A stretch of DNA of 64,000 nt from Nocardia sp. BSTN01 (GTDB taxonomy: Bacteria; Actinomycetota; Actinomycetes; Mycobacteriales; Mycobacteriaceae). This document shows positions 16,725-28,054 of the stretch, piece by piece (the first letter of the stretch is position 1; each line of letters starts with the position of its first letter). The stretch spans positions 17,753-81,752 of the forward strand of contig NZ_JADKYP010000032.1 in assembly GCF_015354405.1 (NCBI RefSeq). The letters run 5' to 3'. The position numbers and the translations under genes are program-made. A model generated the notes under the pieces. The model did no database searches. It worked only from the letters and a program-made list of their open reading frames with translations, and was not told where the DNA came from.

Positions 16725-19700
16725 TCACTCCTGCCGCGGCAACCGCGCCGCCAATGCCGCCGACAAGGCTGTGACGGAGGGGTTGTCGAACAGCTCGGCC
16801 GTTGCGATACGAATTCCCAGCCCGGCCTCCAAACGGCGTCGCAGATCGATCGCCAGAAGTGAGGAGAGGTTCAGCGTCGCGAAGTCGGCGTCGGAATCGA
16901 TGGATTCGACCGGGCGCGACAGCGCGCCGGCGACTGCGGCGCGAACGATGCGTCGAACCTCCTCCGCGTTCGTGACGGTATCGGCCGGTGCCGCTTCGCG
17001 TGCCGGACCGACTGGCAGTGATCCGGTCCTCTGCGGTGGTCGTCCAGGCACGGCGAGAACCTGCCGGTCCGGCGGCGGCGGAGAAACATGGTGCGGCGCG
17101 GCAGGAATCAGCGCGTCGCGGAGCCGGGCTGCGACCGGACCGGAGTCGTCGGTGGGCGTGTAATCCAGCGCGAGCACCACCGCTTGCGGGCGGCCGAGGA
17201 CCGCGGAGAGCACGGACATGCCGCGGGCGACATCGAAGGGCGTGATGCCGGCCGTTCGCAGATGCGCGGCGCCCCCGGCCGAGCGGGCGAGTCCGGTGTC
17301 CCAGCTGCCCCAGGCGATGCTGGTCACCGATCGGCCGGTGGCGCCGAGCGCCAGCGCGTCCAGAGCCGCATTGGCCGCGGCGTACGCGGCCTGTCCGGGG
17401 GCGCCGAAAAGCCCGGTGGCGGAGGAGAACAGGACCGTGAAGTCGACTGGATCGTTCGCCGTCAGTTCGATCAGTGAGATGGCGGCGGTCACTTTGGGCT
17501 CGAAGTGCAAGGCCAGCGATTCGCCTGTCACCCGGTCGAATTCGGCGTCGCGCAACATGCCCGCGGCGTGCACCAGGCCGCGAATCGTCGATCCGCATGC
17601 CCGGATGTCGTCGAGCGCGTTGGCCAGGTCCGCGCGATCGGCGGCATCACAGCGCACGACCACCACCCGGTCCTCGGCGCCGTCGAGTAGCGGCGGCAGC
17701 GGCCTGGGACGTCTGGTCAGGACGACGACATCGCGCGCTCCCTGTTCGAGCAGCCACCGAACCGCGGCGGCCCCCAGCGCGCCGAGCCCGCCGGTGACCA
17801 CGTAGGTCCCGTCGGCGCAGAGCGGAACCGCGGAGCCGGTTCCGCCGAGCCGTCGGAACCGCCGCACCAGCGTTCGCGCACCTTCGACACGCACTTCCGC
17901 GGGCCCACCCGAACGGAGCACGAGGTCGCGTACGGCATCGGCGCCCGATTCGTCGGACCAGATCAGGCGCACCGGTCGGCCGGATTCCAACTGCAGGGTC
18001 CGTACCAGTGCGGCGACGGCGTTGTGTGCGACGGACGCCGGATGACGCAGCACCACGGTGAGGCTCGCCGTCGTTTCCGCGGCGATCACCCGCTGCAGGA
18101 CGCGCAAGGCTTGGCCGAGGCCGGGGACGAGCGGACTCGTGTCGGCTCCTTCCGGCCAGACCAGGACGACAGCCGTGGGGGCCGATCGTCCAGCCGCCGC
18201 CGACAAGGCCGTCGACTCACAGGGATCCCGGGCGATCCGCTCGGCGGGGATATGCCGGTCCACGGCGCGGGTGATCGCCTTCGCGAGGCGGGATTCTCCG
18301 ACGACCGCAACCCGCTCGATGGCCGAATTCACCGCCTCCGCACCTCCGGCGGACAACGGCGAGACGATCCACTGTTCCTCGCGCAGTACGGAGTTCGCCC
18401 ACTCGGGTGCAGTGGCGACCGTCGCGTCGTACTCGGCTCGTCCGCGCACGGCGGTGCGCCCGCGTAGCACGTGCATCCCCGCACTCGCGATGCCGACATC
18501 GGCACCGGCACCGCGTGATTCGCGCGGCGGATCCAGGACCGGCGTGCGAGTTCTCTCCGGCTGTGTGTCGGGGCTGTCGTCATCGGCAGCGCCGGAACGG
18601 TCGCCGCCGAACTCGGCGTCTCCGGAAGGGCGGTAGGCAACGGTGTGTCCGGACGGGAAGCCCGGCGCTGGCTCCGAGGCGAAGCCCGTGCCCGAGAATG
18701 CGATCCGCACACCGATCAACGCAACTGCCGGGGCGTCGTCCTGGTCCAGCGCGATGACATCGCACAGTAGGCCATCCGGCCCGTGCTCGCGCACGAACGC
18801 ATGCGCCTCGGTCAGCAGCACGCGGTGCGCGTCGGAAAGCCACACCGACGCGATGGCCACGGGCACCGCGAGTCCGGTCGCGGGCAGCACCTCCCGGCCG
18901 GCGGCGGCGATCAGCTGCAGACAGCCGTCGAGCGCGGCGGTGGACAGCGGAATCGAATCGAAGACGCCGACCGCGGTACGGCTTCCGGCATGAACGGCCG
19001 CCAGCGGGCGAAAGCGCGGACCGTACCGGAGTCCGCGGTGGCGAAGGGACGCGTAGAACTCGTCGATATCGAGTTCGTCCGCTGCCGCAACGGAAGTTCT
19101 ATGGTCGTCCACCGTGCGCATCCAGCCGAGAATGTCGACTGGCGCGGCGGCGCTTTCGGCACGTGCCGAGGCGAGCAACACCGGCCCCAGCAGTACGCGC
19201 AGATCCGAACCGCTGCGATAGCCGACCGTCGCGAGATCCGCGATATCCGTGCGCTCGTGCACCGTGAAGTCGGCCAGCCGAATCGGGCCGGGCGCCGAAT
19301 CCAGCAGGCGCCGAATCCAATACGCGGCGGGCACGGTCGGCACGCCGTCCACCACGTGATCGTCCAGCCGCTCGCGCCCGGGATCGGTCGCGCTGCGGGT
19401 GAGCAGTGGGAAAGTCCTTCGCCGCCACCGCCGTTCGATCACCGGACCGGCAGCCGGGCCCTGGATCGACCAGTCGACGTGACGCCCCCGCACAAACATC
19501 GCCCCGACGGTCCGCAGCAGTGCGGCGACCTCGCCGTCGCGCTGCGCGGCCGCGAAGACGGAGTCGGCCAGTTCGGGATGATCCCGGACGGCCGGCGCCA
19601 GCACCGGATGCGGCGAGATCTCCACGATCGAGGTGTATCCCCGGCCCACGGCCGATTCGATAGCAGCGTCCAGATCGACAGTGCCACAGAGGTTGTCGAT

Positions 19701-21935
19701 CCAGTACCCGGTATCCATCGCGGCGGAATCGATGACCCGGCCCGACCGTGCCGTGGAGAACACCGGCACCCGGGGGGCGCGCGGCACCGGCGCCCGGAGC
19801 GCGGTGCTGAGTTCGCCGGCCAGCCCGCGAACCTGCGGGCTGTGCGCCGCGAAGTCCACCGGCACCGGCCGTACGTAGTACCGGCGCCGCCGCGCTCGCC
19901 GCAGCAGCGTCTCCATGTACCGCGTGGTGCCGGACACCACCACCGTCCGGGGGCCGTTCACCGCCGCGACGGCGACCTCCGCGCGCAGCGGTTCGACCAG
20001 CCGCCGCGCCTGGTCCGGTGTCGCCTCGAGCATCGCCATCATGCCCTGTCCGGCCAGCCGGCCCAGCGCCCGGGAGCGCACGGTGACCAGATGTGCGGCA
20101 TCCTCGAGGGACAACGCCCCCGCGACCACGGCGGCCGCGATTTCCCCCAGGCTGTGCCCCGCCACCGCATCCGGCTCGATTCCCCATGTCGCGAGCAATC
20201 GGGCCAGCGCCACCTGGTAGACGAACAGCGCCGGTTGCACCGTCTCGGTGGAGCCGACGCTGTCGGCGAAGCCGTGGCGGGACGTCCACACTCGGGGCCC
20301 GCCCGCATCCGCCACGGCGTCGGCCGCTTCGGCCACGGCGTGGGCGAATTCGGGATACCGGGCCGCCAGTTCGCGCCCCATTCGCGGATGCTGACCGCCC
20401 TGTCCGGAGAACAGGAACAGCACGCGCCCGCGCCGGCGGCCACCGGCTCCGAGCAGGGCCGGCGAGTGAGAGCCGCTCGCCAGGGCGCGCAGTGCGTCGG
20501 CGGCATCGTCGGCCTCGTCCGCGACGATCGCGGCCCGAATCGACTGGGGCAGTGCGCGTCCGGCCGCGGCCAAGCCCGACAGTGACAGCTCTCCGGCACC
20601 CGCCAGCCGGGCCGCGGTCTCGCGCAGTTCGTCCTCGTCGCGGCCGGTGAGTCCGATGAGCACCGGAGCCCGCACCTCACGTACCGGTTCCGGCTCCGCC
20701 TCCCGCACGACCACATGCGCATTGGTCCCGCCGAATCCGAACGAGCTGACTCCCGCGCAACGCCGATCGCCGGAGTCCGCGGCCCAGCCGACCACTTCGC
20801 CCGGCACCCGGAGCCCGCGTTCGGCCAACCGCAACAGCGGATTCTCGCGCTGGAAGTTGATGGTGGGCACGATGGTTCCGTGGTGCAGGCACAGCGCCAC
20901 CTTGGCCAGCCCGGTCACCCCGGCAGCCGCCTCGAGATGGCCGATATTCGATTTGATCGATCCGACATACGGTTTCGCCGCACCGCGCGGCGCGTCGAGG
21001 ACGGCGGCCAGCGCCTCGATTTCCACCGCATCGCCGACCGGTGTTCCGGTACCGTGACATTCGAAATACCCGGCCGAGCGCACGTCCAGGCCGGCGCGTG
21101 CCCACGCCGTCCGGATCACCTGTTGTTGCGCGCGTCCGTTCGGCGCGTACAGACCGTTCGAGCGTCCGTCCGAACCCACTGCGGCACCGGCGATCTCGGC
21201 ATAGCGACGATTACCCTCACGCTGGGCGTCGGCCGTGCGCTGCAACACCAGCACCATGGCGCCGTCACCGCGCACGTATCCGTCGGCGGCCGCGTCGAAC
21301 GGTTTGCACCGCCCGTCCGGCGCCAGGAAGCCGCCCTGTTCCAGATACCGCGAAGTATGTGGCAGCAGTGCGAGATTCACGCCGCCGACGATGGCGTACG
21401 GCACCGCGTCGTCGGTCAGCAGCCGCAGCGCGAGGTCCACGGCGGCGAGCGAGGACGAACACGCGCTGTCGAGCACCACACTCGGTCCGTGCAGATCCAG
21501 CGCATAGGAGATCCGATTGGCGATGATGCTGAGCGCGGATCCCGTCACCGCGTAGGGCGCGTCCTGCCCGCCGTCGCCGAGGACGACCGCTCCGTGGTCG
21601 AAACCGCACGCGCCGAACAGCACCGCGGTATTCGATCCGCCCAGCCGATAGCCGATCCCGGCATCGTCGATCGCCTCGACCGCGACCTCCAGCGCCAGTC
21701 GCTGTTGCGGATCCATCAGTGCGGCTTCACGTTCGGAGATCGCGAAGCGCTCGTTGTCGAATTCCGCGATCGAATCCAGATAGCCGCCGCGGCCCGCGCC
21801 GTCGCGATCCGGCGGCGGATCGCCGACCCCGCTGCGGCTCTCGATCAGCAAGCGCCACAGGTCGTTCGCGCTGGACGCCCCCGGCACTCGGCAGCCGATA
21901 CCGATGATCGATATCGGTGGCGTGGCGGGTGTCAT
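16725..21935 (-). CDS. Type I polyketide synthase, one module KS-AT-DH-KR-ACP
   Basis: A 1736-residue module. KS (7-415) has C159 in DSACSSS, H294 in CHGTGT and H333 in NIGHLE. AT (500-820) has GQGGQ at 511-515 and S595 in GHSLG; its specificity motif is FAAHS (695-699), neither the malonyl HAFH nor the methylmalonyl YASH. DH (855-1080) has HVVDGVPTVP starting at H860 and D1003xxxQ. A KR structural subdomain precedes the NADPH motif GGLGALG (1382-1388) with Y1518 and N1522. The LRD at about 1461-1463 replaces the LDD signature. The ACP (1657-1735) has LNLSSL with S1692 as phosphopantetheine site. There is no ER or thioesterase, so release is external. The start is the ATG in an ATGA overlap with the ACP gene; a longer frame to 22211 is not credible. 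Confidence 0.95.
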   Translation of the reverse strand: MTPATPPISIIGIGCRVPGASSANDLWRLLIESRSGVGDPPPDRDGAGRGGYLDSIAEFDNERFAISEREAALMDPQQRLALEVAVEAIDDAGIGYRLGGSNTAVLFGACGFDHGAVVLGDGGQDAPYAVTGSALSIIANRISYALDLHGPSVVLDSACSSSLAAVDLALRLLTDDAVPYAIVGGVNLALLPHTSRYLEQGGFLAPDGRCKPFDAAADGYVRGDGAMVLVLQRTADAQREGNRRYAEIAGAAVGSDGRSNGLYAPNGRAQQQVIRTAWARAGLDVRSAGYFECHGTGTPVGDAVEIEALAAVLDAPRGAAKPYVGSIKSNIGHLEAAAGVTGLAKVALCLHHGTIVPTINFQRENPLLRLAERGLRVPGEVVGWAADSGDRRCAGVSSFGFGGTNAHVVVREAEPEPVREVRAPVLIGLTGRDEDELRETAARLAGAGELSLSGLAAAGRALPQSIRAAIVADEADDAADALRALASGSHSPALLGAGGRRRGRVLFLFSGQGGQHPRMGRELAARYPEFAHAVAEAADAVADAGGPRVWTSRHGFADSVGSTETVQPALFVYQVALARLLATWGIEPDAVAGHSLGEIAAAVVAGALSLEDAAHLVTVRSRALGRLAGQGMMAMLEATPDQARRLVEPLRAEVAVAAVNGPRTVVVSGTTRYMETLLRRARRRRYYVRPVPVDFAAHSPQVRGLAGELSTALRAPVPRAPRVPVFSTARSGRVIDSAAMDTGYWIDNLCGTVDLDAAIESAVGRGYTSIVEISPHPVLAPAVRDHPELADSVFAAAQRDGEVAALLRTVGAMFVRGRHVDWSIQGPAAGPVIERRWRRRTFPLLTRSATDPGRERLDDHVVDGVPTVPAAYWIRRLLDSAPGPIRLADFTVHERTDIADLATVGYRSGSDLRVLLGPVLLASARAESAAAPVDILGWMRTVDDHRTSVAAADELDIDEFYASLRHRGLRYGPRFRPLAAVHAGSRTAVGVFDSIPLSTAALDGCLQLIAAAGREVLPATGLAVPVAIASVWLSDAHRVLLTEAHAFVREHGPDGLLCDVIALDQDDAPAVALIGVRIAFSGTGFASEPAPGFPSGHTVAYRPSGDAEFGGDRSGAADDDSPDTQPERTRTPVLDPPRESRGAGADVGIASAGMHVLRGRTAVRGRAEYDATVATAPEWANSVLREEQWIVSPLSAGGAEAVNSAIERVAVVGESRLAKAITRAVDRHIPAERIARDPCESTALSAAAGRSAPTAVVLVWPEGADTSPLVPGLGQALRVLQRVIAAETTASLTVVLRHPASVAHNAVAALVRTLQLESGRPVRLIWSDESGADAVRDLVLRSGGPAEVRVEGARTLVRRFRRLGGTGSAVPLCADGTYVVTGGLGALGAAAVRWLLEQGARDVVVLTRRPRPLPPLLDGAEDRVVVVRCDAADRADLANALDDIRACGSTIRGLVHAAGMLRDAEFDRVTGESLALHFEPKVTAAISLIELTANDPVDFTVLFSSATGLFGAPGQAAYAAANAALDALALGATGRSVTSIAWGSWDTGLARSAGGAAHLRTAGITPFDVARGMSVLSAVLGRPQAVVLALDYTPTDDSGPVAARLRDALIPAAPHHVSPPPPDRQVLAVPGRPPQRTGSLPVGPAREAAPADTVTNAEEVRRIVRAAVAGALSRPVESIDSDADFATLNLSSLLAIDLRRRLEAGLGIRIATAELFDNPSVTALSAALAARLPRQE

Positions 21936-22177
21936 CGGCCCTCGAGATGGTCGACGAGCCGCTCGATATCCGGGTTGTCGTAGAGATCGGTGAGCGAGAT
22001 CTCCACGCCCAGCGCGTCTTCCAGCACACCGGTGAGGCGGGCGAGCTGCGCGGAGGTCAAACCCAGATCGGTGAAAGGCAGTGTGGTCGAGACGGATTCG
22101 GGTTCGGCGCCCAGCATGTGCGCGATCGCCGCGATCGCCGCGTCCGCCATGGTGTCGATCCGCTCCCGCTGCCCCAC
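21932..22177 (-). CDS. Free-standing acyl carrier protein
   Basis: An 81-residue ACP. The phosphopantetheine Ser is in DLGLTSAQLARLTGVLED, with T in place of the usual D before the Ser, and the C-terminal LTDLYDNPDIERLVDHL helix is typical of PKS carrier proteins. It is the first gene of the FAAL-PKS unit, and its TGA overlaps the PKS ATG. The GTG at 22177 is preferred because GGAGGA lies 7 bases upstream; ATG 22150 and ATG 22228 are alternatives. It most likely receives the acyl chain from the FAAL and hands it to the KS. Confidence 0.85.
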   Translation of the reverse strand: MGQRERIDTMADAAIAAIAHMLGAEPESVSTTLPFTDLGLTSAQLARLTGVLEDALGVEISLTDLYDNPDIERLVDHLEGR

Positions 22178-22311
22178 CGCCACTTCCTCCCCATATCCGG
22201 CGCCGTCGCACGACGGTCTCGAGGCCACGTGCCCGATCGATTATGCCGACAAGTCGGGGCCCGGTGAAGAGGTCGAGACAGCTGAGGCCACAGGGACGAG
22301 AGTGACGGAAA

Positions 22312-22340
22312 CGAGCCGCGACCGTGGCGGTCGCGGCTCG
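22312..22340 (-). terminator. Terminator after nitronate monooxygenase
   Basis: A 13-bp perfect stem (CGAGCCGCGACCG and complement) with a 3-base loop, 15 bp after the minus-strand stop and followed by TTTCCGTC. It separates this gene from the ACP-PKS-FAAL operon. Confidence 0.85.
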
Positions 22341-22355
22341 CGCCGCATGCCGGAA

Positions 22356-23640
<1,285 letters not shown>

Positions 23641-23670
23641 TTGTCACGGCAAAAAGTTAGTTGCTATTCT
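23641..23670 (+). promoter_or_regulatory. Candidate sigma-A promoter of fadD
   Basis: TTGTCA at 23641-23646, an 18-bp spacer with an A-run, and TATTCT at 23665-23670 give a good housekeeping-type promoter, about 74 bp ahead of the ATG. Confidence 0.55.
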
Positions 23671-23743
23671 CGCTGTTGGTTCAGCCGTCGACGCCGCCGG
23701 GCCATTCGGTGGCGAACTCTGACGGGCCGAGAGGAGTTCCTGC

Positions 23744-25309
23744 ATGACCACCGGTGTCCAGACCGACGAACCGATCCGGTCGCGTCGCAACCACTGGAAC
23801 AACCAGATCGCCACGCATGCGCTGATGCGCCCGGACGCGGTGGCGATCCGGTTCCGCGGGCAGGACACCACCTGGAAACAGCTGCACGAGCGGTCACTGA
23901 AATTCGCCGATGCCCTGGCTCGGCGCGGTGTCGGCTTCGGCGACCGGGTGCTGATCCTGGCGCTCAACTACACCGAGTACCTGGAGGCCGTGTTCGGTAT
24001 CAACGCGCTGGGCGCGATCGCGGTACCGGTGAACTTCCGGCTCACCCCGCCCGAGGTCGCCTACATCGTGGCCGATTCCGGGGCCGCGGCGATCGTCACC
24101 GACTCGCTGCTGCAGCCGCTGGCCACCGGTGTGATGGCGCAGAGCGAGGCGCTGCGCACCTGCGTCGTCATCGGCGGCACCACCGGCGAGGGCGTCATCG
24201 GCTACGACGACTTCCTCGCCGAAACCGGCGAACCCCATGTGCCGCAAGACATTCCGGAGGACACTCCGGCGTTGATCATGTACACCTCGGGCACCACCGG
24301 CAGCCCCAAGGGCGCGATCCTGTCCTACGCCAACCTGAATGCCCAGGCCCTGACCTGCATCCGGGCGATGAACTCGACCCCCGACAGCATCGGCTTCTGC
24401 ACCTCGCCGCTGTTCCACATCGCCGGACTGGGAGCTCTCGCGCCGGCGTTCATGCTCGGTTCCACGACCGTGCTGCATCCGCTCGGCGCGTTCGACGCGA
24501 CCGAATTCCTCGACGCCATCGAGGCCGAACAGGCCACCACCGCGTTCTGTGTCCCCGCCCAGTGGCAGCTGATCTGTGAGGATCCGACGGTCAAGGAGCG
24601 CAAGCTCGCGTTGGAGACGTTGAGCTGGGGGGCGGCGCCGGCCTCGGAGACCGTGCTGCGGGCGATGGCCGAATGCTTCCCGAACGCGCAGAACGTCGCC
24701 GTCTTCGGTCAGACCGAGATGTCGCCGATCACCTGCGTGCTCGAGGGCAAGGACGCGCTGCGCAAACTCGGCTCGGTCGGCAAGCCGATCCCGACCATCC
24801 AGAGCCGCGTCGTCGACGACGAGATGAACGACGTCGCGCCGGGCGAGATCGGTGAGATCGTCTACCGCGGGCCGACCATGATGCAGGGCTACTGGAACAA
24901 GCCCGAGGCGACCGCGGAAGCCTTCGCCGGCGGCTGGTTCCACTCCGGCGACCTGGTTCGCCAGGACGAGGAGGGCTTCGTCTGGGTGGTCGACCGCAAG
25001 AAGGACATGATCATCTCCGGCGGCGAGAACATCTACTGTGCCGAAGTCGAGAATGTGCTGTTCGCGCATCCGAAGATCCACGAGGCCGCGGTGGTCGGCC
25101 GGGCCCACGAGAAGTGGGGCGAGGTGCCGGTGGCCGTGGTGGCGCTGCTCGACGGCGAAACGCTGACCCTCGAGGAGCTGACCCCGTTCCTCAACGACAA
25201 CCTCGCCCGATACAAGCATCCGAAGGATCTGGTGATCGTGCCGGAGCTGCCGCGCAACGCCAGCGGCAAGGTCGTGAAGGTGCAACTGCGTAAGGACTAC
25301 GCGGGCTGA
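23744..25309 (+). CDS. fadD: Long-chain fatty-acid--CoA ligase (FadD type)
   Basis: Acyl-CoA synthetase of 521 residues that activates fatty acids through acyl-AMP to acyl-CoA. Motifs in order: LIMYTSGTTGSPKGAILSY (P-loop, about residues 177-195), VFGQTEMSP, FHSGDLVRQDEEGFVWVVDRKKDMIISGGENIY, and RNASGKVVK with the catalytic Lys near the C-terminus. It lacks FAAL features. The sequence resembles FadD5-like enzymes of the mce1 region in mycobacteria, but no mce gene is here. The ATG follows GAGAGGAG, and a strong terminator follows the gene. Confidence 0.92.
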   Translation: MTTGVQTDEPIRSRRNHWNNQIATHALMRPDAVAIRFRGQDTTWKQLHERSLKFADALARRGVGFGDRVLILALNYTEYLEAVFGINALGAIAVPVNFRLTPPEVAYIVADSGAAAIVTDSLLQPLATGVMAQSEALRTCVVIGGTTGEGVIGYDDFLAETGEPHVPQDIPEDTPALIMYTSGTTGSPKGAILSYANLNAQALTCIRAMNSTPDSIGFCTSPLFHIAGLGALAPAFMLGSTTVLHPLGAFDATEFLDAIEAEQATTAFCVPAQWQLICEDPTVKERKLALETLSWGAAPASETVLRAMAECFPNAQNVAVFGQTEMSPITCVLEGKDALRKLGSVGKPIPTIQSRVVDDEMNDVAPGEIGEIVYRGPTMMQGYWNKPEATAEAFAGGWFHSGDLVRQDEEGFVWVVDRKKDMIISGGENIYCAEVENVLFAHPKIHEAAVVGRAHEKWGEVPVAVVALLDGETLTLEELTPFLNDNLARYKHPKDLVIVPELPRNASGKVVKVQLRKDYAG

Positions 25310-25360
25310 CCTTCGGCACCGGCCGAGGATGGGCATGCGCCGCCCGCATACCCGGTCGTG

Positions 25361-25395
25361 AACGAGCCGCCGAGTCGAGCACTCGGCGGCTCGTT
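25361..25395 (+). terminator. Terminator after fadD
   Basis: A 15-bp perfect stem (AACGAGCCGCCGAGT and complement) with a 5-base loop, between convergent genes; probably works on both strands. Confidence 0.8.
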
Positions 25396-25433
25396 GCCGT
25401 ATCGGCGCGCGACGCGCCGGAACGGCCTGCGGC

Positions 25434-27806
25434 TCAGATCATGTCGTGCCTGGTGAGCCAGTTCATCAGCGGCCAGCCGCAGAAGACCGGCAACCAGCAG
25501 GTCAGCACGCGGTACAGCAGCACCGCCGGCACGCCGATCGCGGCAGGCACACCGAAGGCGGCCAGACCACCGATCAGCGCCGCCTCCACCGCGCCCACAC
25601 CGCCGGGCGTGGGTGCCGCCGATGCCAGTGTGCCGCCGATCATCGTCACGACCGTCACGGTCACGAATGTCGTCGCGCCGCCGAAGGCTTCGATGGCGGC
25701 CCACAGCGCGCCCGCCGCGCCGAGCGTGGTGGTCGCGCAGCCGCCGACGATCATCAGCAGGCGTTTCGGTTCACGTGCCAGCGTCCGCAGTTCGGCGACC
25801 ACTTCCGCCAGCTGCGGCCGCACCTCGTTGCGCAGCCAGCGCCGCACCGTCGGGACGAACATGGCCGCCCCGACCGCACCCAGCAGACCACCGGCCAGCA
25901 GGTACAGCACGGTCGCACTCGGCACGAAATGTTCCAGGTTCGCCGAGACACCGGCGGCCACACTGAAGATGATCAGCAGCACCACGTGGGTGATCACCTG
26001 CACCGCCTGGTTCAACGCCACCGCCGCGGTCGCCTTCACCGTGCCCAGGCCGCTCTTCTGCAAAAACCGCACACTCAGCGCCAGCCCGCCGACCCCGGCG
26101 GGTGTGGTGGTCGCGGCGAAGGTGTTGGCGACCTGCATGCCCAGCAGCTTGCGGAAATCCACCGACGTTCCCGCGCACCCCCACAGCGCCATCGCCGCGC
26201 CCACGTAGGTGGCGCCCGAAATCGTCAGCCCCAGCAGCGCCCACCACCAGTTCGCGGTGCGCAATTCGGTGAAGAAGGTCGGCACCTGGCTGATGAACGG
26301 GTAGGCCACGTACACCAGCGCGATGAGCAGCACCAGCTGCACGATCTGGTTGCGCGAGTACCGGGTGATCCGCGCGGCCTCGATCCGATCCTTACCGGTC
26401 TGCTGAAGTACCTGAGCGCGGACGGTTTTCATCAGTTCACCGCTGTTGGGCACCGATTTGCGGACCTGGGCGCCGATTCCGTTCTTGGTGAGCCGTCGGG
26501 ACGCGTCGAGCACCGCCTGTTCCCCCAGCACGTGAATGGCGGTCGCCACCACCGTGTCCGCCCCGAACAGCGAGCTCGTGGTGAGCAGCAACTGCGCGAT
26601 ATCCGCGGAGAAGCGGGAGTCGAAGGCGCCGAATTCCGCGGCCATGAAGCCGCCGAACAGCACCCGCCCCTCGGCGATGCGGATTTCCTCGACCCGCAGA
26701 TCGCCATGGGTGATCTGGGCCCGGTGCATGTTCTGCAGCGACCGCCAGACGTTGGTCAGCACCACCTCGCTGTCGGTGGCGGCCAGCTGCCGGCCCCGAG
26801 GCGCGGTGTGCGCGTACAGGGTCCAGCCGCGGCTCAGGGCGGCCACCGTCAGCGGTTTATTGCTGGCCAGGCCCAGGTCGCCGAGCGCGATACCCATCAG
26901 TGCGCGGTGTTCGACCGCGCGGCGCATCGAGGCGAAGGCGGGGGTGCGTTCGCTGCTGCGGAAGGTCAGCCAGCGCCGCACCTGCCGCAACATTCCCCAG
27001 CTGCGCTGATTCTGTCCGTACATCTCCACGACCAACTGGCGATGCGGTCCGGTGTCGGCGCTCAGCAGCAGTGGTCCCGGACCGGCCGGACGCAGCACGG
27101 TGAAACCGGTGACGGTGTATCCGCGTCCGGCCAGTACCCGCACGGCGGCCTCGAGCGGCACCTCCAACGCGGGAGTGCCGACGACCAGCACGATCACCGC
27201 GCCGACGAACCAGCCCACGGCCAGCCCGAACATCGCCCGCGACGGCACCACCAGACTGACGAACAGATGCAGCGGCACGAACGCGATCAGCAACGCCCAC
27301 CACAACCGCCGCCAGGATGCCGGAAGCCACGGGCTGGCCACGGTCAAACCGGCGGCCAGCATCGCGATCCAGCGCGGATCGTCGAGAAATTGCGACAGGA
27401 AGGTGTCGAGCTGACGTGGCACCGCCAGATGCCACTGCGGCGCCGAGATCCCGGATTCGGTGATCGACAGCAACAGCACCGCGATCAGACCCGCGGCGAC
27501 GTAACCGCTGAGCAGTTTGAACTGCATCCGGAAGATCAGGCGGACCAGGATCGCGAAGGGCAACGCCAGAATCGCGATGCCGTAGAGCAGATAGACCAGG
27601 TTGGACTGTTCGGGCGTGAGGAAGCCGACGATATCGGAGACCGACCGTTCCAGGGCCTCCCAGCGCGGGCGGGTGATGAGCGATCCGGCGACCACCACCG
27701 CCACCAGCAGGGCGGACAGCACCACGCGAATGATGTCGCTGGTCCGCCTGATCCGCGGCTGCAGCAGACTGCCGGAGACGGGGATCTCCCGCCCGTCTAC
27801 TCGCAT
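25434..27806 (-). CDS. Integral membrane protein: kinase-like domain plus YbhN/LPG-synthase-type domain
   Basis: A 790-residue polytopic protein. Several N-terminal helices come first (IIRVVLSALLVAVVVAGSL; LVYLLYGIAILALPFAILV; further helices to about residue 240). A soluble region of about 280 residues follows with MHRAQITHGDLRVEEIRI, which resembles the HGDL catalytic loop of aminoglycoside/Ser-Thr kinase-like folds. The C-terminal 330 residues contain eight or so helices of the lysylphosphatidylglycerol synthase TM/YbhN family, ending GWPLMNWLTRHDMI. This suggests a lipid or cell-envelope transferase/flippase with an embedded pseudokinase, but the substrate is unknown. ATG 27806 (MRVDGREIPVSG) is the credible start; the ribosome site is weak. 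Confidence 0.82.
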   Translation of the reverse strand: MRVDGREIPVSGSLLQPRIRRTSDIIRVVLSALLVAVVVAGSLITRPRWEALERSVSDIVGFLTPEQSNLVYLLYGIAILALPFAILVRLIFRMQFKLLSGYVAAGLIAVLLLSITESGISAPQWHLAVPRQLDTFLSQFLDDPRWIAMLAAGLTVASPWLPASWRRLWWALLIAFVPLHLFVSLVVPSRAMFGLAVGWFVGAVIVLVVGTPALEVPLEAAVRVLAGRGYTVTGFTVLRPAGPGPLLLSADTGPHRQLVVEMYGQNQRSWGMLRQVRRWLTFRSSERTPAFASMRRAVEHRALMGIALGDLGLASNKPLTVAALSRGWTLYAHTAPRGRQLAATDSEVVLTNVWRSLQNMHRAQITHGDLRVEEIRIAEGRVLFGGFMAAEFGAFDSRFSADIAQLLLTTSSLFGADTVVATAIHVLGEQAVLDASRRLTKNGIGAQVRKSVPNSGELMKTVRAQVLQQTGKDRIEAARITRYSRNQIVQLVLLIALVYVAYPFISQVPTFFTELRTANWWWALLGLTISGATYVGAAMALWGCAGTSVDFRKLLGMQVANTFAATTTPAGVGGLALSVRFLQKSGLGTVKATAAVALNQAVQVITHVVLLIIFSVAAGVSANLEHFVPSATVLYLLAGGLLGAVGAAMFVPTVRRWLRNEVRPQLAEVVAELRTLAREPKRLLMIVGGCATTTLGAAGALWAAIEAFGGATTFVTVTVVTMIGGTLASAAPTPGGVGAVEAALIGGLAAFGVPAAIGVPAVLLYRVLTCWLPVFCGWPLMNWLTRHDMI

Positions 27807-28054
27807 GTCGTATCGAAACTTTCGGATCGAGGGAGCTGCGTCTGTCCCAGGGTCGGCTCGGGTGTGAGTATGCAGGAGGCGCTCCGAGCGCCCGTCGGCA
27901 ACACGCCGTTCCCCGGGTTCGCGCAGGTGGGCGTGCGCGTACTCCACACGAGCCGCTCGGACTCGGGCGGATGCTCCGCGTCCGGATCTCCGCTCGCTCG
28001 TGCCGAGGCCACCGCGCGAGCGCCCGGGTCTTCGCGGACCGGCCGGGCGCAGCG

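Noticed and set aside
18783-20585. Plus-strand frame of 600 residues
   Set aside because: Mirror of the PKS KS/AT/DH coding strand; no recognisable fold and no ribosome site.
21936-22211. N-terminal extension of the PKS to 22211
   Set aside because: The extension is an Arg-rich shadow of the ACP gene; the KS starts normally at the ATGA overlap.
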